Source: JAHEAO01 sp942492375
Lineage (GTDB): Bacteria; Pseudomonadota; Alphaproteobacteria; Rhodobacterales; Rhodobacteraceae
NCBI GenBank assembly: GCA_942492375.1
Contig: CALOEL010000003.1
Coordinates: 62,001-126,000, forward strand
Length of the DNA: 64,000 bases
Direction: 5' to 3'
The first letter of the stretch is position 1. Each line of letters starts with the position of its first letter. The position numbers and the translations under genes are program-made. The notes beneath the pieces were generated by a model that had not been told where the DNA came from, did no database searches, and was given only the letters and a program-made list of their open reading frames with translations. This document shows positions 1 to 8,089 of the stretch, piece after piece.

Positions 1-447
1 CAGGAAGGCCGCCTTGTCGCGATAGCCGTAGACATAGTCGGCCGGGCTCAGGAACGCCTCGGCCGGTGTCCCCCGCGCCAGCGCCATGTGCTGCTCGGGG
101 GCGTCATGCAGCAGTTCCGACAGCGCGGTCGAGATGCGTTCGACCGAGGCGGCATCGGCGTGGCGCATGTAGCGCAGCAGGAACGGCGCCAGGCGCGGCA
201 GGTAGGACCATTTCACGAACAGCGGCTGCGCCCTGCTGAACAGCATCCCCGGCGCCTTGCGCCAAAGCCCCGGCACTGTCACCGGTACGACCGAACCCGA
301 GGCCAGGATGCCGCCGTTGCCCCAGGACGTGCCGGCGGCGGGACCTTCGCGGTCAAGCAGCCGCACCCGGTGGCCGTCGCGTTGCAGCCAAAGCGCCGCG
401 GACACGCCGACAATACCCGCGCCGATCACGATGATGTCTTCCGCCAC
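1..447 (-). CDS. FAD-dependent amine/D-amino-acid oxidoreductase (DadA/DAO family), N-terminal part
   Basis: The gene runs off the left edge, so only the first 149 residues are present. The chosen start is a GTG giving MAEDIIVIGAG; no ATG lies in frame upstream. Residues 4-30 show the Rossmann dinucleotide fold GAGIVG followed by an acidic residue after the second strand (LLDRE), the ADP-binding signature of FAD oxidases. The next segment GTSWGNGG fits the flavin-contacting loop of DadA-like D-amino-acid dehydrogenases. The family oxidatively deaminates D-amino acids, sarcosine or related amines. Substrate cannot be told from this fragment, and the catalytic C-terminal half lies outside the window. 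Confidence 0.75.
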   Translation of the reverse strand, partial: MAEDIIVIGAGIVGVSAALWLQRDGHRVRLLDREGPAAGTSWGNGGILASGSVVPVTVPGLWRKAPGMLFSRAQPLFVKWSYLPRLAPFLLRYMRHADAASVERISTALSELLHDAPEQHMALARGTPAEAFLSPADYVYGYRDKAAFL

Positions 448-510
448 CTATGGCACCCCTCATTCCCTCTCTACCGTGAGAGCGCTGCCGTGAAAACTGC
501 CGGACAGCAA

Positions 511-536
511 AAGGGCCGCCCGACGGGGCGGCCCTT
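511..536 (-). terminator. Rho-independent terminator of the 5'-nucleotidase gene
   Basis: A perfect 11-bp inverted repeat (AAGGGCCGCCC / GGGCGGCCCTT) with a 4-nt loop begins 18 bp past the stop codon of the minus-strand 5'-nucleotidase. On the minus strand the second arm runs straight into TTTT, as expected for an intrinsic terminator. Confidence 0.8.
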
Positions 537-553
537 CGCACACTGCAAGATCG

Positions 554-2115
554 CTATTTCTTGGTGATGCGGCCATCGAGATAGGGCTGATACTGGCCCT
601 TCGCGGCCAGGAACTCGGCCGTCACATCGGCCAGATCCGGACCGAAGTCATAGGCATTCTGCGCTTCGGTGAACATGGAATACCCATCCCCGCCATTCCG
701 GACATAGTTGTTGGACACCACGCCGTAGGTCGCGTCGGGATCCAGAGGCTCGCCGCCCACCATGACATCGCTGATCCGGCTTCCCGGTTCCACCGAGACG
801 TCGAAGCTGAAGCTCATGCCGGCAACCTGCGGGAACCGGCCGGCGACCTCCTCGATCTGGCTGACGCCGTTCTCCAGCGCCTCCAGCAGCGTGGCGCCCG
901 AGACCTGGAAGGTCGACAACGTGTTCTGGAACGGCAGCACGGTCAGAACCTCGCCCATCGTCACTTCGCCCGCATCAATCGAGGCGCGAATACCGCCACC
1001 GTTCTGAATGGCGACCTGAATGCCCTGGTCCTTGACGCGGTCGAGCATCGCATCCGCCACGAGGTTGCCCATCTCGCATTCCTGGACCCGGCAGAAATCG
1101 CGATTGCCCTCGATCGGGGCGCTGGTTTCGGCCACCACCTTGTTGCGGATCTCGTCCAGCGGCTGGGCCGCTTCGGCGATCCGTGCCTTGGTCGTCTCGT
1201 CCTCGGTCACGGCCACATCCAGCAGGATCGGCTCGCCGACGGCCTCGGTCACGTTGCCCTCGTCGTCGAAGGTCACGTTCAACTCGCCAAGGAATTTGCC
1301 ATAAGCATAGGCCGACACAATCGCGGTGGTCCCGACCATTGTCGGATACGGGCCTTCGGCGCTTTCATTGGAGTTCGACAGCAGGCGTATTCAGTGACCA
1401 CCAACGATCACGTCGACGCCGGTTGTTTCTGCGGCCACGCGCTTGTCCACGTTGAGCCCGGAATGGCTGAGCACGATGATCTTGTTCACCCCCTCGCTCG
1501 GTCAGCTTGTCGACCTCGCCCTGCACCGCCTGCACCGGATCGGTGAAAATGATGTTGGGACCGGGCGAGGCCAGTTCGTCGGTGTCATGCGGTGTCAGGC
1601 CGATCAGCCCCAGCTTTTCGCCGCCGCGTTCGATCACGGTGGATTTCTGCAGCTTGCCCGCCAGCAATTCCTCGCCCGAGACATCGGCATTGGACATCAG
1701 CACCGGGAAATCCACCGCATCCATGAAGCCGCGCAGCACTTCGGGGCCATCGTCGAATTCGTGGTTGCCGACGGTCATCGCGTCATAGCCCATCTTGTTC
1801 ATCATCTCGGCCGCCAGCTTGCCCTTGTAATAGGTATAGAACAGCGTGCCTTGGAACTGGTCGCCGCCATCGACGAGGATCCAGTTGTTCGACCGCTGCT
1901 TTGCTGCTTCGATCGCCGTGACCAGCCGTGCCGAGCCGCCAAAGCACTCGCCTGCCGTATTGTCCTCGGCCGAGCAACCGGAATCATATTTGCTGATCGG
2001 TTCGAACCGGGCGTGGAAATCGTTGGTGTGAAGAATCGTCAAGTGAATAATCCGCCGCCGCGGTACCTGCTGTCAGGGCCAGGACCGCAGCGGTAGTCAG
2101 GAAACGAGCATACAT
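554..2115 (-). pseudogene. 5'-nucleotidase / UshA-type metallophosphatase, interrupted by frameshifts
   Basis: Homology to secreted bifunctional UDP-sugar hydrolase/5'-nucleotidases runs across the whole span but switches frame. An ATG at 2115 opens a signal peptide (MYARFLTTAAVLALTAG, Ala-rich cleavage site). One extra base near 2041 moves the frame to ILHTNDFHARF, the first metal-binding motif of the metallophosphoesterase domain, followed by GGDQFQGT and GNHEFDDG. A second shift sits in a five-C run near 1492. An in-frame TGA with nearby compensating changes lies near 1385, just after the VGGH motif. The C-terminal domain (554-1339, including NGGGIRAS and the substrate-binding NNYVRNGGDGY) is clean. 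The product would be periplasmic and scavenge nucleotides. It is either a young pseudogene or a functional gene hit by consensus errors; the similar damage in neighbouring pyrD favours errors. Confidence 0.75.
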
Positions 2116-2295
2116 GGTTGATAACCCCCTGTTGGATTGACTTTGGTCAGACTGGTTGACGCGAACCCCGACTTGTCAAAGATCGCTATCGAACCGGACC
2201 GACGTGACGGAAGATGTCCAGGTCTGCGGCGACCTATTGCGAGATGCTTGAGGCTTGACCGGAAGTTCAGCCTGCGCGGCGCATGGAGGGCATGC

Positions 2296-2637
2296 ATGAT
2301 ATACAAGATTTTCCGCACCGCCGAATGGCAGGAACTGTTCAAGGCTACGGGCAAGACGCTGGGCGCCCCGGTCGACCTGAAGGATGGCTACATTCACTTT
2401 TCGACCGCCGAACAGGTGGCCAGAAACCGCCGCAAACATTTCGCGGACGAGGACGACCTGATGCTTGGCGCGTCGACGCCGACAAGCTGGGCAACGCGGC
2501 TTCGGTGGGAACCATCGCGCGGCGGCGCGCTTTTTCCCCATCTCTACCGGTCGCTGCGGTTGTCCGATGCCCTGTGGCACGCGCCGCTGCCTCTGGGTCC
2601 CGATGGTCACGACTTTCCGGACGAGGCCCTTGCATGA
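2296..2637 (+). CDS. DUF952 family protein
   Basis: A 113-residue protein with the DUF952 pattern: N-terminal IYKIF...W, a central GYIHFSTAEQ segment, and the C-terminal block LRWEPSRGGALFPHLYR. Function of the family is unknown. The ATG at 2296 follows a GGAGGG ribosome-binding site. The stop overlaps the pyrD start (ATGA), so the two are translationally coupled. Residues about 57-69 (ASTPTSWATR) do not fit the family. The alternative frame there reads RVDADKLGNA, which does fit, so a pair of compensating indels probably corrupts this short stretch. Confidence 0.75.
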   Translation: MIYKIFRTAEWQELFKATGKTLGAPVDLKDGYIHFSTAEQVARNRRKHFADEDDLMLGASTPTSWATRLRWEPSRGGALFPHLYRSLRLSDALWHAPLPLGPDGHDFPDEALA

Positions 2638-3697
2638 ACCTGGTCACGGAGACAAGCGCGGCCTGTTCGTGCTGCACCGGCTCGATCCGGAAGTGGCATT
2701 CGCTGGCGCTGCGGCTGCTGCAGGCTGGTCTGGCGCCACTGCCGGGTATCGTCACCTCTCAACGTCTTGCCTGACCTGGGTCGCTGGACTTGCCCTGCCC
2801 AATCCGGTGGGGCTTGCGGCAGGGTTCGACAAGAACGCGACAGCCGTCGCCCAGCTCTCCCAAGCGGGCTTCGGTTTCGTCGAGGTCGGCGCGGCGACGC
2901 CGCGTGCGCAGGCCGGCAACCGCAGGCCGCGCCTGTTCCGGCTGGCCGAGGATCGCGCCGTTATCAACCGGTTCGGGTTCAACAATGACGGGATGGAGGC
3001 GATCGCAGAGCGTCTGGCCCGTCGCCCAAAAGGTGTCCCCGTCGGGCTGAATCTGGGGGCCAACAAGGACAGTCCCGACCGCGCCGGCGACTTCGCCCGC
3101 GTCCTTGCCCATTGCGGAGCCCATGTCGATTTTGCCACCGTCAATGTCTCGTCGCCCAATACCGAGAAGCTGCGCGACCTGCAGGGCAAGGCGGCGCTGG
3201 CCGGGCTTCTGGCGCGTGTGACCGAAACGCGCGACTCGCTGCCCAGCAAGATCCCGGTCTTCCTCAAGATCGCGCCGGATCTTTCCAAGGCCGAACTATC
3301 CGATCTTGCCGAGGTCGCGCTGTCGTCAAAGATCGACGCGATCATTGCGACGAACACGACTTTGGATCGGAAATGTTTGAAAAGTGAAAGTATTGGCCGA
3401 GAAGGCGGGCTTTCTGGTGCTCCACTGTTCGAAAAATCTACTAGGGTCTTGGCCGAAATTTCACGGCTGACAGAGGGGAAAATGCCCCTGATCGGCGTCG
3501 GCGGCGTTGGATCGGCGGAAGATGCCTATGCCAAGATCCGCGCGGGCGCCTCGGCAGTGCAGCTTTATACCGCGATGGTCTATGATGGACTCTCGCTCGT
3601 GCGACGGATTGCGGAAGGTCTCGACAAACTGCTTCAGCGCGACGGACATACCAATGTCGCGGACGCGGTTGGCACAGGAAGGCAGGACTGGCTGTGA
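2634..3697 (+). CDS. pyrD: Dihydroorotate dehydrogenase (quinone), frame-disrupted 5' end
   Basis: Class 2 dihydroorotate dehydrogenase, which oxidises dihydroorotate to orotate with quinone in pyrimidine synthesis. The body from about 2770 is intact: ALPNPVGLAAGFDKNA (FMN/substrate loop), NRFGFNNDG, NVSSPNTEKLR with the catalytic Ser region, and GVGGVGSAEDAYAKIRAGAS (FMN phosphate site). The first 130 bp switch frame three times: MNLVTE in the ATG frame, then GLFVLHRLDPEV in another, then HSLALRLLQAGLAPLPGI back in the first, then the body. Each piece matches the expected membrane-associated N-terminal helices, so the intact gene is easily reconstructed. This suggests sequence errors rather than loss of an essential gene. 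The stop overlaps the next start (GTGA). Confidence 0.85.
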
Positions 3698-4038
3698 CAC
3701 TGACGCTCTGGCACAATCCGCGTTGCACGAAATCGCGCGAGACCCTCGCGCTGCTGCAGGTGCGCGGCCTACACCCTCAGCTGCGCCTCTACCTGCAGAC
3801 TCCACCCGACATCGAGGAACTCGAACTTCTGCAGCAGCGTCTGGACCGTCCGGTGATCGCCTTCACCCGCACGAACGAGTCCGCGTTCAAGATCGCCCAG
3901 TTGACCAGGGACAGCAGCGACGCGGAACTGCTCGCCGCGATCGCCGCGCATCCGATCCTGCTGGAGCGCCCGATCCTTGTCACCGGGGACCGCGCCGAAC
4001 TGGGGCGGCCGCCGAAGGCCGTGCTGACGCTGCTCTAG
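3694..4038 (+). CDS. ArsC/Spx-family arsenate reductase-like protein
   Basis: A 114-residue thioredoxin-fold protein of the glutaredoxin-dependent ArsC family. The N-terminal HNPRCTKSRETLALL carries the catalytic Cys in the CTKS loop, and RPILVTGDRAELGRPPKAVLTLL at the C-terminus is the family's hallmark ending with the RP dipeptide. It would reduce arsenate, or act as a related thiol oxidoreductase of the YffB/ArsC type. Start is GTG overlapping the pyrD stop by four bases, so co-translation with pyrD is likely. No ars regulator or efflux gene is nearby, which weakens a strict arsenic role. Confidence 0.8.
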   Translation: MTLTLWHNPRCTKSRETLALLQVRGLHPQLRLYLQTPPDIEELELLQQRLDRPVIAFTRTNESAFKIAQLTRDSSDAELLAAIAAHPILLERPILVTGDRAELGRPPKAVLTLL

Positions 4039-4041
4039 GCG

Positions 4042-5373
4042 TCATGCCTGCCGAAGGTCGGCCTGCGCCTCGAGCGCGGGGTAGCGCAAGCCCAGCGTCA
4101 CGGCGCGCGCGACATTGAGCACCATCAGCGACAGCCAAAGCCCGTGGTTCTGGAACGGCCCGGTGAACAGAAGCAGCGCCATCAGGTAGATTGCCGCCGA
4201 AATCACCATCGCATTGCGCATGTCCCGGGTCCGTGTCGCACCGATGAAGATGCCATCGAGCATCCATGCGGCGATGCCGACGATCGGCGCCGCCGCGACC
4301 CAGAGGAGATAGACGCGCGCTTCCAGCCGCACTTCAGGCGACGTGGTCATGACGTCAATCAGCCAGGGCCCGGCCAGCAGGAAGAAGACGGACAACGGCA
4401 GAGAGATGGCCACGCCCCATTGGCTGGTCAGGATCGCGGCGCGGCGAATATCGGCTCGCCGCCGCGCGCCAAGCGCCGCACCGACCAGCGCCTCGGCGGC
4501 GAAGGCGAACCCATCCAGCGCGAAGGCGGTGATTTCCAGGAACTGCAGGATCACCTGATTGGCCGCCAGCGTCACATCGCCGAACCGCGCGCCCATGAAC
4601 AAAAATGTCATGAAACTGCCCTGCAGGATCAGCGAACGGACCATGATATCGCCATTCACCGACATCATCCGCCGCACCTTCACCGCGTCGAAGATCCGCA
4701 CCCAATCGCGCCAGGCATTGCCCGAAAACGCGCCCCTGCATAGCCACAGCCCAAGCGCGAGGCCGCTCCACTCTGCGATCAGCGTCGCCACCGCAACCCC
4801 TTCTATCCCCCAGCCAAGGCCAAGGACGAACCAGAGGTCGAGTGCGATATTGAGCCCGTTCATCCAAAGCTGCAGCGCCAGCACGCCGCGCGTGCGCTCG
4901 ACCGCGATCAGCCAGCCGGTGATCGCGTAGAGCGCGATCGTTGCGGGGCCTCCCCATATCCGGATCGCCAGGTAATCTCGCGCCAGCGCCTCGACCTCGG
5001 CCGAGGCGGGCGCCAGCCGGAAGGCGCCCGAGAAGATCAATGACTGCGCAAGGATGAAGACAAGCCCCGCGCCGAAGCCGATCATCAGCGCCCGCATCAG
5101 AAGTGCGCCGGTCTCGCCGATATCGCCCGCGCCCCGGGCCTGCGCGACAAGCCCGGTCGTGCCCATCCTGAGAAAGCCGAACATCCAATAGATCGCCGCC
5201 AGGATGATGGCGCCGATGCCCACCGCGCCGATCGGCGCGGCTTCTCCGAGTTGCCCCACGACACCGGTATCCACAGCGCCGAGGATCGGAACGGTGGCGT
5301 TGGACAGCACGATCGGGAAAGCGATCTTCAGTACGCGGCCATGCGTCAGCGGACCGACGGCAGGCTCAGCCAT
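4042..5373 (-). CDS. MATE family efflux transporter (DinF-like)
   Basis: A 443-residue multidrug and toxin extrusion transporter with about 12 hydrophobic segments. The N-terminal IAFPIVLSNATVPILGAVDTGVVG and YWMFGFLRMGTTGLVAQA are typical of the DinF branch, which exports cationic compounds using H+ or Na+. Length is normal. The start overlaps the stop of the upstream thioesterase gene by 8 bp, so the three minus-strand genes 4042-6297 form one operon. Confidence 0.88.
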   Translation of the reverse strand: MAEPAVGPLTHGRVLKIAFPIVLSNATVPILGAVDTGVVGQLGEAAPIGAVGIGAIILAAIYWMFGFLRMGTTGLVAQARGAGDIGETGALLMRALMIGFGAGLVFILAQSLIFSGAFRLAPASAEVEALARDYLAIRIWGGPATIALYAITGWLIAVERTRGVLALQLWMNGLNIALDLWFVLGLGWGIEGVAVATLIAEWSGLALGLWLCRGAFSGNAWRDWVRIFDAVKVRRMMSVNGDIMVRSLILQGSFMTFLFMGARFGDVTLAANQVILQFLEITAFALDGFAFAAEALVGAALGARRRADIRRAAILTSQWGVAISLPLSVFFLLAGPWLIDVMTTSPEVRLEARVYLLWVAAAPIVGIAAWMLDGIFIGATRTRDMRNAMVISAAIYLMALLLFTGPFQNHGLWLSLMVLNVARAVTLGLRYPALEAQADLRQA

Positions 5374-5875
5374 CGCGCTGGGGCATCAGGAAATGACCGG
5401 TCGCCTGCGCGAACATCCGGCTGCGGTTATCCTGCCAGCCCTCGACATGCACGCTGGCATAGCGCCTGCCGGACCGGTTCACCCGCGCCCGCGCATAGGC
5501 GTCGCGCGGCAGGCCCGAGCGCAGATAGTCCACGGTGAAGTCGATGGTCTTGGGAAGGCGCGGCAGCGAGGACCGGTCCAGCGTCGTCACATCCAGCCGG
5601 CCGGATTCCAGCTCTTCCCAGACGGTCGACCAGCTGAGTTCGATGATCGCGGTCATTTCAAGGAAGGCGGCAGTCGCGCCGCCGTGCAAAGCCGGAAGCA
5701 TAGGGTTTCCGACAAGCTTTTCATCGAAGGGCAATACCGCTGTCAGCTCGTCGCCATGGCGTTCGAAAACGATCCCCATGAACCGGGCATAGGGGACGCC
5801 ATCGACGATCGCCTTCAACGCGGAATCCCGGCGCTGCTTGACGATCTGGACTGGCTCGGGACGCGACCGCTTCAT
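5366..5875 (-). CDS. PaaI-type hotdog thioesterase
   Basis: A 169-residue hotdog-fold thioesterase. Residues 60-75 read NPMLPALHGGATAAFLE, the HGG motif with the helix that holds acyl-CoA substrates in the PaaI/YbgC group. TIDFTVDYLRSGLPRDAYARARV is the central strand pair. It probably hydrolyses an acyl- or aryl-CoA thioester. It overlaps the next gene upstream by 4 bp (ATGA) and is a diverged paralogue of it; such paired hotdog genes may form heteromers. Substrate is not predictable. Confidence 0.8.
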   Translation of the reverse strand: MKRSRPEPVQIVKQRRDSALKAIVDGVPYARFMGIVFERHGDELTAVLPFDEKLVGNPMLPALHGGATAAFLEMTAIIELSWSTVWEELESGRLDVTTLDRSSLPRLPKTIDFTVDYLRSGLPRDAYARARVNRSGRRYASVHVEGWQDNRSRMFAQATGHFLMPQRDG

Positions 5876-6297
5876 GCGCCGCGCTCCAGCGTGAAGGCGC
5901 CGGTGGCCGAGGCCACGGGACGATCGGTGTCTTCGTCGGTGGCCGTCGCCCGGACGAAGGCAACCGTTCGGGTGACGTGATAACAGTCGGCCCGCGCGGT
6001 GATCGTCTGGCCCGGCGTAGCCGGTCGCATGTAGTCGATCCGCAGATCGAGCGTCGCGGTGCCCTTTGCCCGCGTCGGATGACTCATCACAGCCGCCCCG
6101 CCGCATGTGTCCATCAGCGCCGAGACGGCACCGCCATGGATGACCCCTGTTTCAGGATCCCCGATGAGGCGTTCGTCATAGGGCATTCGGATCACCGCGA
6201 AACCGTCACCGATTTCGATCAACTCCATGCCAAGCGCCACCGAATGAGGCAATGCCTGAACGAATTGCTTTGCAATCAAGGTCTTGCGATCCTGCAT
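5872..6297 (-). CDS. PaaI-type hotdog thioesterase
   Basis: A 141-residue hotdog thioesterase, first gene of the thioesterase-thioesterase-MATE operon. The active-site segment GDPETGVIHGGAVSALMDTCGG is a textbook PaaI motif with the catalytic acidic residue after HGG, and LDLRIDYMRPATPG is the matching strand. The ATG at 6297 follows a purine-rich GAAGAGGG stretch and was preferred to an upstream extension that adds 37 poorly structured residues. Confidence 0.83.
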   Translation of the reverse strand: MQDRKTLIAKQFVQALPHSVALGMELIEIGDGFAVIRMPYDERLIGDPETGVIHGGAVSALMDTCGGAAVMSHPTRAKGTATLDLRIDYMRPATPGQTITARADCYHVTRTVAFVRATATDEDTDRPVASATGAFTLERGA

Positions 6298-6489
6298 CTG
6301 GCCCTCTTCCGCTGGAAATCGACGCTTTTTATTGGCGCTTGTCAAATCGCCTGCAAGTGCAATCTTCTGAGATTGAGAATAATTCGCACGTGCGGGAATC
6401 GTGAACACTGGCTATACAGCCGCCGTCGCCGTTCAGGAGTTGCCCGTCGTATCCCCAGACCGTCTGGCCCTGTCCGGCCGCGCCATGTC

Positions 6490-7029
6490 TTGCCGGCGGC
6501 GCTGCTGGTCGCACTGGCAGTATTGCCGAACGAGCTTGTGCGCTGACCCGTAGCCTGATGGACGGCGTCATCGTTCAGGTCTCGGCCTTCGTCGCGGCGA
6601 CGCTGCTGCTTTTCTATGGTGCAGAGCGCCTGTTCCGGTTCGATATCGGGCAGTCCTTGCGTCAGGCCCGTGGTTTTCAGGTGCCGCCATCTGGTCGACC
6701 TCGCCCTTTCTGGCCATGAGCATTCCAAGGATGCGCCGGTCACCCGCATGGCCGAGTGAACCGCCTTCATCTCGGCCTGGGTTATCGGCGCCTACCTGGC
6801 CCATGACTATGCGGCGCTGTATCCGGGGCTCGACATCAAGGCGATGTTCGGCTCTGTCGCGCCGCTTCTGCCGCTGATCGGCAACGCGATCTCTAACGAT
6901 GGCGATGCGCTGTTTCCGGCGATTGCGCTGGAACCCCGTGCCGCTGCATTGGCCACCGCCTACTCGGCGATCCCCGCGACCATCGTCGCCTATGGCTTCT
7001 GTTTCCTGGCACCCGGCTTCATGAATTGA
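6490..7029 (+). pseudogene. Remnant of a putative manganese/heavy-metal multi-TM transporter
   Basis: No intact reading frame exists, but consecutive frames give segments in the order expected for an 10-11 TM putative manganese exporter-like protein. They are VLPAALLVALAVLP, then DGVIVQVSAFVAATLLLFYGAERLF, a short His/Asp loop HEHSKDAPVTR, then after an in-frame TGA AFISAWVIGAYLAHDY, and finally GNAISNDGDALFPAIAL with a last TM. The middle of the protein and the repeat copy before GNAISNDGDALFPA are missing, so internal deletions occurred as well as frameshifts. Unlike the pyrD damage, this cannot be repaired by single-base edits. The family name is from memory and is the least certain part. 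Confidence 0.5.
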
Positions 7030-7090
7030 GTGCAGGGCAAGATTGCGTCCGGCACCAGAACCTCCTAGTTTCGCGCCGGAGGTTCGACCC

Positions 7091-7459
7091 ATGGCAGACA
7101 CCCGGCTTTCCTTCAAGGAAATGTGCAGCAAGTTCGACGTTACCCCGCGAACTTTGCGCTACTATGAATACATAGAGCTTCTCGAACCCGAGAAGGAAGG
7201 TCGCAGCCGCTTCTACACATCGCGCGAGATCGCCCGGATGAAGCTGATCCTGCGCGGACGCCGCTTCGGATTCTCGCTGGAGGAGATCCGGCAATGGCTG
7301 GAGATGCGCGGCTCTGAAGGTACACGGAAACAGATGCAGGTCTGGATCGAATATGCCGACCGGCAGCTGTCGGAGCTGAAACGGCAGCGGGAAGACCTCG
7401 ATCGCACGATCGAAGATCTTCAATCGCTTCGCGATGAGACGGCAAGATCGCTCGACTGA
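7091..7459 (+). CDS. MerR family transcriptional regulator
   Basis: A 122-residue MerR-type regulator. Residues 7-45 form the winged helix (FKEMCSKFDVTPRTLRYYEYIELLEP), followed by the RFY wing and a coiled-coil dimerisation helix up to the C-terminus. It lacks metal-binding cysteines and any large effector domain. It is a tandem paralogue of the gene at 7662. Both precede the acyl-CoA dehydrogenase, so control of acyl-CoA oxidation, as in LiuR-like MerR regulators, is the likely job; this is inferred from position. Confidence 0.85.
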   Translation: MADTRLSFKEMCSKFDVTPRTLRYYEYIELLEPEKEGRSRFYTSREIARMKLILRGRRFGFSLEEIRQWLEMRGSEGTRKQMQVWIEYADRQLSELKRQREDLDRTIEDLQSLRDETARSLD

Positions 7460-7661
7460 CCGTCCGCGCACCGGATCCGCGGTCGGGAACGCTTGCGCGA
7501 TGCTGTTTCAAAAATTGCGCGAGACGACCGATTTGATTTGCAATTATTCCAAGACCTACCGAATGACGTAGCGTTATCGACCTGGGGGGAAAAGCTCCCC
7601 TTGTTTGTGACCGGCTTCCACCGCAGTTCAGGGAGCGAAATCAGTCAGAGGAGGTTTTTGA

Positions 7662-8060
7662 ATGACTGACAGTCTGATGACCATTCGTGAAATGTGCGAC
7701 GCGTTCGACGTCACACCGCGCACCTTGCGCTTCTACGAAGCCAAGGAGCTTATCTTTCCGAACCGGGACGGCCAGAAACGCCTTTTCACGCGGCGCGACC
7801 GGGCCCGGCTTACGCTCATTCTGCGCGGCAAGCGCTTCGGGCTTTCGCTCGAGGAAATCCGTCAGCTGCTTGACCTCTACAACCCGCGCGACAACGGTCA
7901 GACCCAGATCGCCCGCGCGATGGAACTCGGCGTGCGCCGGCTGGCCGAACTGGAAGCACAGCGCGACGAACTGTCCGTCGCCATTGCCGAACTGCAGGAG
8001 CAGTTGGCACGCGGAGAGCGCATGTTCAGTGAATCCACCCTCGCAGAAGCCGCCGAATAA
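7662..8060 (+). CDS. MerR family transcriptional regulator
   Basis: A 132-residue MerR regulator, similar along its length to the gene at 7091: TIREMCDAFDVTPRTLRFYEAKELI, then RLFTRRDRARLTLILRGKRFGLSLEEIRQLL, then a long coiled coil ending at about residue 120. A strong AGAGGAGG ribosome-binding site precedes the ATG. It ends 29 bp before the acyl-CoA dehydrogenase, so the two are probably co-transcribed and this copy is the better candidate for the local regulator. The 200-bp gap before it is relatively AT-rich and could hold the promoter and operator. Confidence 0.87.
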   Translation: MTDSLMTIREMCDAFDVTPRTLRFYEAKELIFPNRDGQKRLFTRRDRARLTLILRGKRFGLSLEEIRQLLDLYNPRDNGQTQIARAMELGVRRLAELEAQRDELSVAIAELQEQLARGERMFSESTLAEAAE

Positions 8061-8089
8061 CCGCCGACCCGCCACTTCCGGAGATTCCC

